Positions 25,325 through 37,184 of a DNA stretch of 64,000 nucleotides are shown here, piece by piece. The notes beneath the pieces were generated by a model. That model saw nothing but the letters and a program-made list of their open reading frames with translations. It ran no database searches and was not told where the DNA came from. This DNA is from Brachypterus glaber (Eukaryota; Arthropoda; Insecta; Coleoptera; Kateretidae): contig OY294047.1 in NCBI GenBank assembly GCA_958510825.1, positions 47,475,365 through 47,539,364 on the forward strand, in the 5' to 3' direction. How positions within the stretch are numbered: the first letter of the stretch is position 1; each line of letters opens with the position of its first letter. The translations under genes and the position numbers were made by a program.

Positions 25325-25504
25325 CCGTTAACTGGGGTGACTTCGGATACTATTTCGCAAAACCCTCTAAACCAAAGGGCGTGAGCACAAGTTACACCAG
25401 GTGTGGAATTGAACCCCACTACTCGTGCACACAACCCCATAACTTGTGCACACGTGCTTTGGTTTAGAGGGCTTTGCACCGTCCGTGGTCACCCCAGTTG
25501 ACGG
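25325..25504. mobile_element. palindromic TA-MITE (180 bp)
   Basis: CCGTTAACTGGGGTGAC and GTCACCCCAGTTGACGG are inverted ends between TA dinucleotides. The inner arms share CCCTCTAAACCAAAG and its complement. Confidence 0.85.
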
Positions 25505-27380
25505 TAATATTTTCTCAATGGCTATTTTGATGGCATATTTTTTCAAAAGGTGTAATTTTGACTTTCAAAGGAGTGTTTTGTACAATGTATGTGTGCGAAA
25601 CGTTTCCGCCTTGTGCAATAAAAGGGAGGAATTCTCCTACAAAGTGGAAGACAATTTATTCGTGACGGGGCGCCGGCATAAAGGGGGCCGCTGGGCCGCC
25701 CGGCTGCAAGAAGAAAGCAATCTTGGTACATGTCACCTCAGCCACACAAATTTCTTGAATAACACACTTTTCTGTGGAAATTCTACTTTCTGTATTCAGA
25801 AAAGTATTTTCATTTATTTAATTGACAACCTCATAAAATGATTTGCAATGATTTAGAGGAATACGGATAAGGATTTATGCCTGCGCGAATTTTAAATTGG
25901 CAGATTGGAATTGGATATCTTACCAACTATAACAAAACTCCATAGAAATTACAAATTATAACGATTTAAAAATAGCGTTCAAAATGGCGCATTGGACAGA
26001 GACATCATTACTAGTGTGAGTTAGAAAAAAGGAAATCTCTGACATTGGGGTGAAACCAAAAATTTGGATGCGCAGAGGCCAATGCGCTATCCTTTCTTCT
26101 AATTGATTTCTAATTTGACAGTTATTTTAATTGACGTCATATTGTTCAAACAGGTGTTTCCAGCATGATCATGTGCAAAAATATGCTTGCCTACTCGATA
26201 AAAATGTGTTACTATACCAAAACTGTATTAAAATAGTATCTCAACCATCAATTTAAAGTGGCCATAACTCAAAAACGAAGAATTTTATGTATATATGAAC
26301 TTTTTTGATTTTTCGGTGAGTACAATATGACTATGTATAGCCAGCCCACCTCTTTTGTTACACCCTGTATAATAATATTATATCAAGTGTAGTTTATTTT
26401 TATTTGGTTGTAGTCATGCCCAGAAAAAATCTCTAAAATTTCTTATGCCAACTAAATTTGTCAACGACAAGAAAAACAGGAAATATATAATATCTTTACT
26501 AGAACATTTTGTGAAATAAAAATACTGAAGACAAAATTCTTTCTATCTTAAGATTTCAATTTTGAGATTATGATTTTCTTGTACGTCTGAGGTGAGAGAT
26601 CTGGCCCCGGGTGACCAGCTAGAGAGTGAAAAGTCGGTGTTCGACTGCATCGTTTCATAGTTGTGACAAGAGGGCTATCAATCAGGTCAGAAATGCAGCA
26701 CCAGGTAATTTAAAGTATAAGAACCGAACTCTGTATGTTTACAGATCCTAATCAAAACAAGACGACCGCCTGGGTTGCTACAACCAAGATTAGAAAAAAT
26801 ATTTTTACCCATTATGTATATCTATTCTGTATGGAGCCCAAGCGCCGAATTGTATTTTTAACTTTTTTCTTCTATTTGTTTTGAAGTGTTCTTCTTCTTC
26901 TTATTATTTTATTATTTTTTATTAGCTACTTTACCTATCCAACCAACCAATCATATTTTCTCATTTAACGTAGGATTTTCAGCGAAGCATTCTTGGTTTT
27001 TCCGGGACAACTTATGAGTAGGACGATTTGTCCCATTTCTATTTGTAAGAATAACAAATCCTGGGGGTTTTTAATGGGCAGTATTAAACTTAATCGTAGT
27101 AGTTAATGAATTTTCAATTTTTTTTAAATTTAAAGATTACCTTATAGGAATAATCAAAGACTTAAGTGGCTTTACTAATAACTTACTACTGTTTGGAGTA
27201 AATAATGTAATACTACTTATTAAATAAATTCTTTAAACAAATCGTTAAAACTATCTTCAATAATAATTATCATTGACATGATTTATTAGCAAATATTAGT
27301 TCTATGTATAGAAAGTTTTGTAGATGTTTTAGAATCCATACAAATAGAATATAAAATATTTACATAGAACAAAATATATT
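25505..27380. other. mixed region, no gene recognised
   Basis: A GC-rich island at 25655-25715 (GGGGCGCCGGCATAAAGGGG) lies in a 131-codon ORF that starts inside the preceding MITE, so that ORF is doubtful. At about 26222-26371 the sequence ends TTACACCCTGTA, the terminus of a TA-MITE whose other end was not found. A moderately GC-rich stretch at 26590-26800 is unrecognised. Confidence 0.45.
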
Positions 27381-27888
27381 TTTCTTCAAGCGTACCAAAA
27401 TATTCATATTTTATAACTGAACACACTAGTTAGAAGTGATCTATTTTTTTACAGTAAAAAAATGAGTTCATTGTTGTACGCCGTAAAAAAAAAGTTAGTT
27501 GGCAAAACCACCACTAGCGGCAGCACTCTTTGACTTTGATGACAGCCATACTTCAAACTTGTTTGTTTATTATGTAAACAGGTGCTTGACTCAATATTCT
27601 GTGCAAACGCCTTGTGTGAAATTTATTAAAAATGCTTGAAGAAGAATATATGGTTTATACACCTACAAATCTCTCCGAAATTGCAAATGCTACATTATTT
27701 ACCATCGAAATCGCGAAAAGTGTACGATTTAGCCTACGAAAAAAATTTAAAATGAGCTAAGGAAGGTTTAAGCTTATTTCAAAAGGGTTTTATTGGCCTA
27801 TTTTAATAAAAAACACATAATTTATTACTGAATAAATTAAATTCCAAAATTAATATTTAAAAATATATATATAGGATGCTTGAAGAAA
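27381..27888 (-). mobile_element. 507-bp TIR element, copy 2 (inverted)
   Basis: Reverse complement of the element at 9011-9517, with ends TTTCTTCAAGCGTAC and GGATGCTTGAAGAAA. Noncoding. Confidence 0.75.
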
Positions 27889-27891
27889 AAA

Positions 27892-28037
27892 AAATATGTT
27901 TCACTCAGAGGAAAAGTGCTTTTTATTACTCGTCTGTAGTTTCCAGACTCCGCTTTGGGTCGTCCGTAAATTCTACAGACTAGTAAAAAAAAGCTTCACT
28001 TTTCCTCTTAGTAAAACAATATACTATTTATCTTCAA
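27892..28037. repeat. palindromic repeat unit
   Basis: GTTTCACTCAGAGGAAAAGT and CTACAGACTAGTAAAAAAAA form inverted arms around TCCAGACTCCGCTTTGGGTC. A half copy is at 8909-9010 and a fragment at 6571-6620. Confidence 0.65.
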
Positions 28038-28510
28038 ACGACTAAAAATTATGAATTCAGATTGCTCAGAATTTGAGCAACTTTGCTTAAGTGGAAGCCT
28101 CCATTGACATAATTATAATGACAGTAACACCAGCGCGTTGCAGCGTTGCTCAAAGGTGTATTCTGAATATTGACAACTTTAAATTTAATAGGCATAAAAA
28201 TGTCAAGCTTTTTCATCTTAAAAAAAAAGTCATTAAATGGCTATTTTTAAAATGTTATTTGTTTTTTAAGTTAAAAAAATCATACAGACCAGTTTTATTT
28301 TAAATTTTCTTATAGGTTCAATACGATATACATGTATCTTGCAAGATAAAACCTGATACCATATTGATTCCCATAGGCTTTGTGTTAAAAATAATAAAAT
28401 ATGTTATTTTAATATTCAATTAGAGATGTGCATGTCATTGAGTCCATTCTGTCTAGGCCTACACCGCGTGTATAACATCGGTCCAGGCGCTGAAGAGAAA
28501 TGTATACTTT
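28038..28510. other. AT-rich sequence, nothing recognised
   Basis: The 70-codon ORF at 28091-28303 has no family resemblance. Confidence 0.4.
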
Positions 28511-28713
28511 ACTGAGAATTTGTAACCGTAGTAAATACTAAACGTTCTTGCATATATGGCACATCAGGAAAGTTTAGTAAACATTCACTGGTTGTTACAG
28601 TAATACTTAACGTTGTTATAGTTCTGGTAACTGTTACATTCAGTGAATGTTTGCTAAACTTTCGTGGGGTTCATAGATTGGTTCAGTTTTTACTACGGCA
28701 ACGAATTATCAGT
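28511..28713. mobile_element. palindromic MITE (203 bp)
   Basis: ACTGAGAATTTGTAACCGTA and TACGGCAACGAATTATCAGT are the outer arms. AAAGTTTAGTAAACATTCAC and GTGAATGTTTGCTAAACTTT are the inner arms. Confidence 0.75.
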
Positions 28714-28766
28714 GTATGTATTTAACATTAATCCTGTAATTATATTTCTATTTATAGTATATTATA

Positions 28767-29939
28767 CAGGGTGTATTTAAAATAGCATAGGAAATTTTAA
28801 CAGGTGATTCTACATGATAAAATATGACAAAAAGTTCCTATAAACATATGTCTAAAAATGCGTCATAAGGGAGCTACGCCCCTTTGAAATTGGCTAAAAA
28901 AATCGGTTTTTATTTAATAACTCAGGAACCCTTTGAGATATGTTAACGAGGTTTTACACGTGAATTAATCCTAATAAGGCCCATCTTTTTATGTAATTTT
29001 CACGTACTTATTTAAACCAGGGGTGTGCGAAACGGGGGGGCCTTATCAGATTTTTGTCCCAAACTTTTTTCTGTGTAACTTTTTTGCAATTTTATTTTTG
29101 AAATATGATTCCTCAGGTCAAAATACATAAAAAAGTTACTCTTGTTGTAATACTGTAGGATTAACCGTTTTCGAGAAAAGTTCATTTGAAGGTGAAATTT
29201 CACGTTTCGAGAACGAAAAATTAAATACTAAAATGTCGAAAACCTAAATTTTAATGATGCAATGTTATTCTACATCAAAAACTAAGAAAAAAAGTTTCCA
29301 TACATGTAGGTCGAAAAAACGCTTTTAAAGCCACCATAGCCCTTTAAAAATGGTGCATATTTAGGAGACCATAGCTCCATTAGGATTAATTTTTGGAAGT
29401 ACCTGTATATGAGGTTTTTTTCTTAGTTTTTAATGTACATTCGCCCTGCACCATTAAAATTTTGGTTTTCAACATTTTAGTATTTAATTTTTCGTCCTCG
29501 AACGTGGAATTTCACCTTCAAATGAATTTTTCTCGAAAACGGTTAATCCTACAGTATTACAACAAGAGTACTTTTTTTATGTATTTTGACCTAAGGAATC
29601 ATATTTCAAAAATAAAATTGCAAAAAAGTTACACAGAAAAAAGTTTGGGACAAAAAACTGATAAGCCCCCCCCGTTTTGCACACCCCTGGTTGAATAAGT
29701 ACATGAAAATAACACATAAAAACGGGCCTTGGTAGGATTAGTTGACATGCAAAACCTCGTTGATATATCTCAAAGGGTTCCTGAGGTATTAAATAAAAAC
29801 CGATTTTTTTAGCCACATTCAAAGGGGCGTAGCTCCCTTATGACGCATTTTTAGACATATGTTTATAGGAACTTTTTGTCATATTTTATGATGTAGAATC
29901 ATCTGTTAAAATTTCCGACGCTATTTCAAATACACCGTG
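28767..29939. mobile_element. large foldback TA-MITE (1.17 kb)
   Basis: CAGGGTGTATTTAAAATAGC and GCTATTTCAAATACACCGTG are inverted ends flanked by TA. The arms extend about 480 bp each (AAGGGAGCTACGCCCCTTTG; GGGGTGTGCGAAACGGGG; CGTTTTCGAGAAAAGTTCAT and their complements). The ORFs minus 29012-29203 and plus 29393-29698 are the same arm read from each side and are not genes. Relatives at 31752, 49451 and about 23.7 kb. Confidence 0.88.
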
Positions 29940-30444
29940 TATATTAAATGTATATGTATAATCACTTTCCGAACAACACTAATAAATATATAATAGCCCC
30001 AAATAAATACATAATAGGCCCAAGTATACGACAAAAAAATAACACATTTAACTATTAAACATCAATAAATTGTATATTCATTCCACATTTTTTTAGTATT
30101 TTATTTTATCTTTTATAGGTAGGTACTTCTTGAAATAGCCTACAGAAAATCATCTATATTTTATTTTTTCTTTGAAACACAACAATAATCTCTTCCCCAA
30201 TCACACTAAATAAGTTGGTTATTTAAAGAAAAAAATAAATAGTTGGTAATTTCTGCACCAAAATTGGTCAATTTTTGTTTTGGACATTACTTGTTTTTCT
30301 TGAAAAAAGTTTTTAAATTGGTAATTTTTTGACCGAAACGTTTGCAAAATCTTGTTTTATCCCCCCAAAAATTGTCTTCGCCACGGCTCTGACCCTACAA
30401 ATTATAAAAATATTCACAATCTTAGATAAAAAAAGAGACTCTTA
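29940..30444. other. AT-rich sequence, nothing recognised
   Basis: No feature seen. Confidence 0.4.
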
Positions 30445-30868
30445 CACGGAAAGAAATTAGTGGGCTCTGCGCTATACATTATAAGATATTTGGTAACAGT
30501 GGCAAATTATAGTGATTTAAGCTATAGATTATAAGGGACACAATAACTAATAATGTTAAAAATAAATTGGAAACGATTATATATATTACAGACACGATTA
30601 TATTTATTACAGGCACTATTATAAATTTACAGAAATTTTATTATATTATAAAAATTATTAGCACGGACAATAATTAAATCTATTTAAGCTATAAATGCCA
30701 TACTATTTGTTATATTTTATTATTCACTAAACAATTAAAGTATTTCATATAAATTTTTACACTAACTGCCATAATTGTAAGAGAAAGCCTTGTATTTATA
30801 TAATAAGCGATTATAATTTGCTTGGTATGTGTGTTATAGCGCTCCTAGCTATAATTTTTTTTTCCGTG
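30445..30868. mobile_element. TA-MITE (424 bp) with CACGGAAA ends
   Basis: CACGGAAAGAAATTAG and ATAATTTTTTTTTCCGTG are inverted ends flanked by TA (30443-30444 and 30869-30870). Arms also share GCGCTATA-like sequence. Noncoding. Confidence 0.75.
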
Positions 30869-30959
30869 TAAATGAAACTCTTGCTTTTCTATCTAGCTAT
30901 GTAATAGTAAAGATTATATTAAAACCAAATGAATTTGGTAATCTTCATAAGATAGTTTC

Positions 30960-31145
30960 TTGTTTATAGTGAATGACCACCATGGAAAGGTGGCAATGCG
31001 TGAAGAGGTCAATCGGTCCATTGAGTACAGCATGGCTCTAGAAGAGGTGCCACTGTGGTCTCACTCGACAATGATCTTGGCCATGAACATTCATTATAGT
31101 CTGGGAAAAGTTAGATTTAATTTAAAGTTAATAGCGATAGTTTAA
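30960..31145 (+). other. unrecognised protein-like ORF island
   Basis: A patch richer in G/C than its surroundings gives HHGKVAMREEVNRSIEYS and MALEEVPLWSHSTMILAMN. The composition is more protein-like than most ORFs here. No family is recognised and no splice context is evident. It could be a fragment of a decayed gene or element. Confidence 0.2.
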
Positions 31146-31164
31146 TTTCGCTCTTTAAAATAAC

Positions 31165-31485
31165 TATCCAATACATACAGATAATGAGACAATTACCAGC
31201 TTTATTTTAAATAGATCTCAATAATAACCCCTGAGTGGCTTTTACTTTATTGAGTGGATAATTATTTATTTTACCCACTCAACTGTCACTTGTCAAATTA
31301 TTTTCTTGTAAATGTCATTAAAATTTTTAATAAAAATATGAATTTCTAAGCTATTTATTGGATAAAACCTTGTATGGGTAAACCGATATTGCCCTCTCGA
31401 AAATTGACCTGCTTGGCTGACGCCTCGCAGGTTAATTTTCTCATGGGCAATATCTTACTTTACCTACTAGTACCATAAATAACTA
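31165..31485 (+). repeat. 334-bp hairpin repeat family, copy 4
   Basis: Nearly full length, with the CTGCTTGGCTGACGCCTCGC hairpin loop retained and a small deletion after TTTTAAATAGAT. Confidence 0.85.
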
Positions 31486-31751
31486 ATCTCTTTCATTTAT
31501 AACACTTCAAATATTTTTTTCAGCCTTAAATTTTAAGTTAAAAACTTTTCTTAATAGTTTTGGTGGAACCTAGGTTTTTTAATTACATCTTGAAAATAGT
31601 ATATATTTTTTAGCATTTTTAAAAATAAATAACAAAACTATTTAAAAAAATACTTAAGTTAATTTGGTATTTTGGAAGGGTAAGTTATATTTTTCATTTT
31701 TTTTAAAAGTAAGGTAAAAAGTTTAAAGTGAAAAATCTCATATAAACTATA
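31486..31751. other. AT-rich spacer
   Basis: Nothing recognised. Confidence 0.4.
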
Positions 31752-32367
31752 CAGGGTTATTCAGAAATAGTAATTAAATTTAAGGAGTGATTCTACATTG
31801 GAAAATATGATAAAAAGTTGATATAAACATATATCTAACAATAAAAAGTAAGGGAGTTAAGCCCCTTTGAAAGTCCAAACCAAGCAGGGGCGTGCAAAAC
31901 GGGGTGCCTTATCAGTTTTATGTCCCAAACTTTTTCTGTGTAACTTTTTTGTAATTTTGTTTTTGGAATAGGACTGACTCCTCAGGTCAAAATACATAAA
32001 AAAGCTAAAATTGTTGTAATACTGAAGGATTAACGATTTTTGAGAAAAAATCACTTGAAGGTGAAATTTATCGGTTCGGAGACGAAAAAAGTTTGAGACA
32101 CTAAACTGATAAGGCTCCCCCGTTTTGCACACCCCTGGTTAAAATAAGCACATGAAGATACCATACAAAGATGGGCCTTGTTACGATTAGTTTACATTCA
32201 AAACCTGTATTTTAAAGGGTTATTAAATAAAAACCGATTTTTTTAGCCACTTTCAAAGGGCTTCCTTACGACGTATTTTTAGACTTATGTTTACAGGAAC
32301 TTTTTTTCATATTTTCCAATGTAGAATCACCCTTTAAAATTAATGACCCTATTTCCGAATAACCTCG
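31752..32367. mobile_element. foldback TA-MITE (616 bp), relative of 28767-29939
   Basis: CAGGGTTATTCAGAAATAG and TATTTCCGAATAACCTCG ends are flanked by TA. The arms share GATTCTACATTGGAAAATAT. The 91-codon minus ORF inside lies in the arm and matches the pseudo-ORF of the larger relative. Confidence 0.85.
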
Positions 32368-32716
32368 TATAAAAAGTAAGCAGCTATTGAAAATTACATG
32401 GTTGTTTCCTGGACTTTTGGTCGAGCTAGTGTCACCTGATAAAAGAGCCTAGGCTGTGTCGGCAACGAGCCTTCAGTAAATCTTCACCGGGTCCCGTAGT
32501 GTTTTATTTTGGTGGAGAAGCCGCCTGAGACTAAAAGCCCAATGACTTCTACAGCAGGTACGATAGGAAAGGTCAGCTTGGAGAACGAACGAACCAACTA
32601 CTCGCCGTTTGAAAATATGTTGATGAAATTTATTATACTCCTCGTAGTTTTAGAACTGGAAGAGTTTTATTTTCAACTAAAACTATATAAAACTAGATTA
32701 CATATTAAAATAACAT
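32368..32716 (+). other. GC-elevated stretch with unrecognised ORF
   Basis: From about 32509 a frame reads VEKPPETKSPMTSTAGTIGK then VSLENERTNYSPFENM. It opens with GTG rather than ATG and runs into the next repeat. It looks more like protein than noise but belongs to no family I know. Confidence 0.2.
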
Positions 32717-33240
32717 TTTTCTATTTTGCGACTCTTATAAGCTCATAATCACACGCATTTTGCGTGTTCTTATAGGCCCATAAGAGGTCTCTACGTTTTT
32801 TTCTTTTGGGTTGGCAACAGACAAAAGTCTATCTCTTGACGTTTGCCATGCAATTGTGAACGTCGGTTTAAAGTTTAATTTTCTACAAAATTTTGTGTTT
32901 AGGTTATGTTTTACCGTTCTTAAATTGTGGCTTGGTTACTTGCAGTGGAAAAGAGAAGAAATGACTATAAAATATATCAAAATAATATTCGTTCTTAGAA
33001 TTTTAAACATGGCGAAAACTGTAATGCCAATTCGAAACAAAAATCCCTAAATCAGTCATCAATTTAAATGTAAGTTTTTTAAAATTTTGGAGCAAAATAG
33101 AAAAAATTGTATAAAGCACTCGTTTCATAACACGTTTTTAGCGCACTAGTACTTTAGAAAACTCACCGCAAGCGGCTCGTTTTCTAAACTTGTACTCGTG
33201 CGCTAAAAACGTATGTTATGAAACTAGTACTTTAATATAC
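32717..33240 (+). repeat. 0.5-kb interspersed repeat, copy 1
   Basis: Runs from CTATTTTGCGACTC through TATAGGCCCATAAGAGGTC and TTTGGGTTGGCAACAGAC to a terminal palindrome (33128-33237: GCACTCGTTTCATAAC, ACGTTTTTAGCGCACTAGTA, ACCGCAAGCGGC and mirrored arms). Inverted copies are at 53758-54262 and 61972-62452. The 79-codon ORF inside is disrupted in the other copies. Confidence 0.8.
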
Positions 33241-33663
33241 TATTTTTTAAGGTTCATCCCATATTTTCAAACTCGTCGATTTAATCCTGCAACATTTTTG
33301 TTCGTCGTGTCGATTACACAAGTCTACAAAAAAAACCTCTGTCCTATGTTCCTAACCCCCTCATTACCTATGTTTTTTGATGCGCTGAAACCGATTTCAC
33401 TATAGAAAAATACAAAGATAGCCACTCAGTCAGACAGAATTCCTGCCCCCCCCCCCCATTCTAATTCATTGAAAAATAAACCAATGTCAAACAAAGCTCC
33501 CTTGTCGGCACAGTTTGTCCACGCGAATCCTGGGCGATTGGCACTCTCCCCTCTCTACCCCAATGAGCGAAATCGGTTTTAGCGCATCAAAAAACACAGG
33601 AAATGATGGGTTAGAACCATTGGACAGAGATTTTTTTTGTAGACTTGTATTATCCACAAATCT
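33241..33663. other. no gene recognised
   Basis: A 13-base C run is near 33447. A 76-codon ORF at 33515-33745 runs into the following MITE. Nothing identifiable. Confidence 0.4.
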
Positions 33664-33930
33664 CACACAGAAAAAAGGGTTCCTTGAACCAAGGACACGT
33701 GTCTTTCGATATGTTCAAAGCCATATTCTCTTGTTTCAAAGCTAGCATTTCTTTAAACCAAAGTCAATGTCCTTGAATGTAGAGCTCGGATATTCATTTA
33801 AAAACTCGTGTCCTTCATTTAAGGATATTGACTGGTTGAAAAAATTCTAGCCTTGTAATAAGAGAATAGGGCTTTGAATATATCGAAAGACACGACGTGT
33901 CCTTGGTTCAAGGAATCCTTTTTTTTGTGC
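33664..33930. mobile_element. palindromic MITE, copy 2 (relative of 12345-12615)
   Basis: CACACAGAAAAAAGG and CCTTTTTTTTGTGC ends, with arms containing TTCCTTGAACCAAGGACACG and the complement. More diverged than copy 1. Confidence 0.8.
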
Positions 33931-34029
33931 AGATTTTTTGTTAACTAGTAGCTTACAAGTTGCAGGTAATTGTAGCTTAGGTTAAAGGGCTAAAGTTATG
34001 GGATAGATTTTAAACTAGGCAGGATGATC

Positions 34030-34287
34030 CAGGGGCTGATCCACAGGGTATAATGGGGGTAATCCCCCCCCTAGGGTAGAACTTAAGAGAGAAATTTGTA
34101 AAAAATTTACGAAATTTTAAATTGTAATTTTAAAGACTGGTTTAAAATTAAAATAGACCATCGAATTTGCAAGAATCTTCGCCTGCGGTGCTAGGGCTTT
34201 CTTACGTAATTTCTAAATTTAATAATATAAAAGTTGAGTTTTGGATTTTACCCCCCCCCCCCCATGACAACTTCCTGGCCGCCCCTG
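34030..34287. mobile_element. hAT-type MITE (258 bp)
   Basis: CAGGGGC at the left and GCCCCTG at the right are flanked by a perfect 8-bp duplication GGATGATC (34022-34029 and 34288-34295). An 8-bp duplication with CAGGG ends is the hAT signature. No transposase. Confidence 0.85.
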
Positions 34288-35003
34288 GGATGATCATTTA
34301 AAAAAACTAAGTTAGCAATGACAAAATAAAGAAGATATCTGTCTCGGACAAGCATGAATACTTTCTCCTAAAAAAGACTGACAGACCGTCCGAGAGTCGG
34401 ACAAACTGAAAAATACTTAAACTTCCGACATAAAAAATAGAAGATTTTTGAATTTCTCGATAAAATTTCCAAGATTACTGAAATAGGTATGGACAGAAAT
34501 TTTTAATTTTAAACAAAATTATAAAAATATTAATTTATTATTTCGGCCAGCAGCCCGAAACTGTCAGTCTACCAATATCTCTCTGTACGATGATTAGAAA
34601 ATAGATTGATGGAATAATAAATGAAATAGGTATATTATAAATTTTATTAAAAATTACCTAGATTTTAGGTATGTTTGTCAAGAAATTTGAGATTATTGAA
34701 GGATTCAAAAAAATTCGAAAATTTGTACGGAATATCATTCACCTCGGAAAAAACATTAATTTTTCTTCTCTTATTTATTTTTTCTACAAAATATACAAGT
34801 ATATTATATTATACATCAATCGCTAAGAGTTTTTTATAGAAAGTATAGCATTAAATTTCTTCACGGCTAGTTTATTGTATACTTCAAAAAATAGGTGTGT
34901 ATAAGGTTTTTAAATATCATTGACTGGTTATCATGGGGCGCCATAATACTTTATGATTAAATACAGTCGAAAAAAAAAATGGGAAATTGTTGTATTTATT
35001 TAT
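34288..35003. other. AT-rich sequence, nothing recognised
   Basis: No feature seen apart from short A/T runs. Confidence 0.4.
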
Positions 35004-35621
35004 GTTATTTATTTTATTTATTTTATTTATTTTATTTATTTTATTTATTTTATTTATTTTATTTATTTTATTTATTTTATTTATTTTATTTATTTTATTT
35101 ATTTTATTTATTTTATTTATTTTATTTATTTTATTTATTTTATTTATTTTATTTATTTTATTTATTTTATTTATTTTATTTATTTTATTTATTTTATTTA
35201 TTTTATTTATTTTATTTATTTTATTTATTTTATTTATTTTATTTATTTTATTTATTTTATTTATTTTATTTATTTTATTTATTTTATTTATTTTATTTAT
35301 TTTATTTATTTTATTTATTTTATTTATTTTATTTATTTTATTTATTTTATTTATTTTATTTATTTTATTTATTTTATTTATTTTATTTATTTTATTTATT
35401 TTATTTATTTTATTTATTTTATTTATTTTATTTATTTTATTTATTTTATTTATTTTATTTATTTTATTTATTTTATTTATTTTATTTATTTTATTTATTT
35501 TATTTATTTTATTTATTTTATTTATTTTATTTATTTTATTTATTTTATTTATTTTATTTATTTTATTTATTTTATTTATTTTATTTATTTTATTTATTTT
35601 ATTTATTGTATTTATTTTATT
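35004..35621 (+). repeat. 9-bp minisatellite (TTTATTTTA)n
   Basis: About 66 nearly perfect 9-bp units, the alternation of TTTA and TTTTA. Because the period is divisible by three and no frame contains a stop, three long ORFs (repeating Phe, Tyr, Ile or Leu) result. They are not genes. Confidence 0.97.
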
Positions 35622-36415
35622 AATTTATTTATTTATCAATTTATTATTGATTTATTTATACTCATTATAAATATTTTATACCATAGTATATTAATATTAA
35701 TTTACTTGTAGATACTGTAGATTTTTTCAATGTTTATCTGCTGATACTTTTTACATAAACATTTATAAAAAATAATAGTTTTAAAATTTTTAAATTAAAG
35801 ATTACTGTCTTAGCATTTTGACATTTCTCTTTTTTGTTCGATAAATAAATAAATTTAATTTTAATAATTAATTTTAAGATATTTATTTTATCAGTATTTT
35901 CACATAGCATAGTTATGCAAAGTAAATACCATAAAGACTAGACAGAAATGTATAAATTATAAATGAATAGGGTTTTGTTTTTATATGGGTGATTATAAAA
36001 AAAGTAGTTCTCGTGCTTTAGTATTTTTGTGCCAAATTATTTCTTATTTAAAGCACCTACAAATAAAAAAAAAACAAGTGTTTTTCGAAAAAAATCTTAT
36101 CGACAAGTAAAGCACAATTTTTATTAAAAAAATAGTAGTAGTAAAAGGTGGGTAGGCTCCGATGCCTGACAAGTAGGCCCAATGGCCCTTTTTGTCTGCC
36201 CCAAGATAACCTACCCAACCTGGTGCCTATCCTCCCTCTTCCTAAATCTGCCAGACCTTCTGATGAAGTATATTTTATTAAAAAAAAGTATCATAAGTAA
36301 TTATTTTGGTCATTACGTAATATCCCTTAAAATCAATGAATTTTAGCTTTAAAATTTATGCTTAGATAAATTATCTTCCAAGTCGCAATAATCGATACAG
36401 TGTTCTTCCTAGTAA
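35622..36415. other. AT-rich sequence, nothing recognised
   Basis: A GC-richer patch at 36140-36260 (GTAGGCTCCGATGCCTGAC) is unidentified. Confidence 0.4.
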
Positions 36416-37155
36416 GGGGCTGTCCATAAATTACGTAACGCAATTTTTCAAAAAAATTGACCCCCCTCCCCCCTGTGTAACAAACTGTCACATTTACCAA
36501 CACCCCCCCCTCCCCCCCTGTGTATCGCTTAACAATATAAATTTTTGTTTCGAAATAAATTTAACTGTATTCTCACTATTAATTCGTTTTTCTCGACAAA
36601 ACAAACATGAACCTAAAATATAGTATAACATAACATTAAAAAAAATTTACACGAAAAAATCACTCAAACTTTAAAAAATATTCATAATCAATATCACACA
36701 GGGAAAAAATACTAGGTACATCTTTTTACACTGAGTGTCACATATAACACGTATATTGTTTATGCACAGGTACACAAAATAGTACACACATTGGTGTTCT
36801 GTGAGTACACATTCCGCGTGAAAATGTATCATCGCCGATGATTCATCGGCAAGATCACTCAAGAACAGGGCCGTAAGATTCTTTTTTAATATCAATGTCA
36901 ACAGTTTTTTTACTGATTACAATATTATTTAAATATGCATAGTTTCGTCAATTTTTGTGTGAAAAAGGGAATTATGGGCCACTAAATGGTTATTTATGTT
37001 GAAATAAAAATACATCTGTCAAGCTTAGAAATAAACATTAAATTTATTAAATTCCGTTACGGAACGTTTACCTAGACCCCCCCCCTCCCCCCTGTCATAA
37101 ACTAACAATTTCTCTGACCCCCCCTAGGCGCGTTACGTAATATATGGACAGCCCC
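36416..37155. mobile_element. PIF/Harbinger-type MITE (740 bp) with C-rich subterminal tracts
   Basis: GGGGCTGTCCATAAATTACG and CGTAATATATGGACAGCCCC are inverted ends with TAA on both sides (36413-36415 and 37156-37158). Long C tracts follow each end. The minus ORF 36671-36901 is unrecognised. The right part (from about 36709) is duplicated at 38672-39119. Confidence 0.88.
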
Positions 37156-37184
37156 TAACTTTAAACTAGATAAATCGTCTATTT

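Noticed and set aside
25446..25841. 131-codon ORF as a gene
   Set aside because: It begins inside a palindromic MITE and shows no domain; only the GC-rich island at 25655-25715 remains unexplained.
29012..29822. Matching ORFs on both strands sharing FHLQMNFSRKRLILQYYNKS
   Set aside because: They are the two arms of one foldback element read from either side.
34953..35711. Three overlapping ORFs of 214-252 codons
   Set aside because: They translate a 9-bp minisatellite whose unit has no stop in any frame; the product is a monotonous Phe/Tyr/Ile/Leu repeat.
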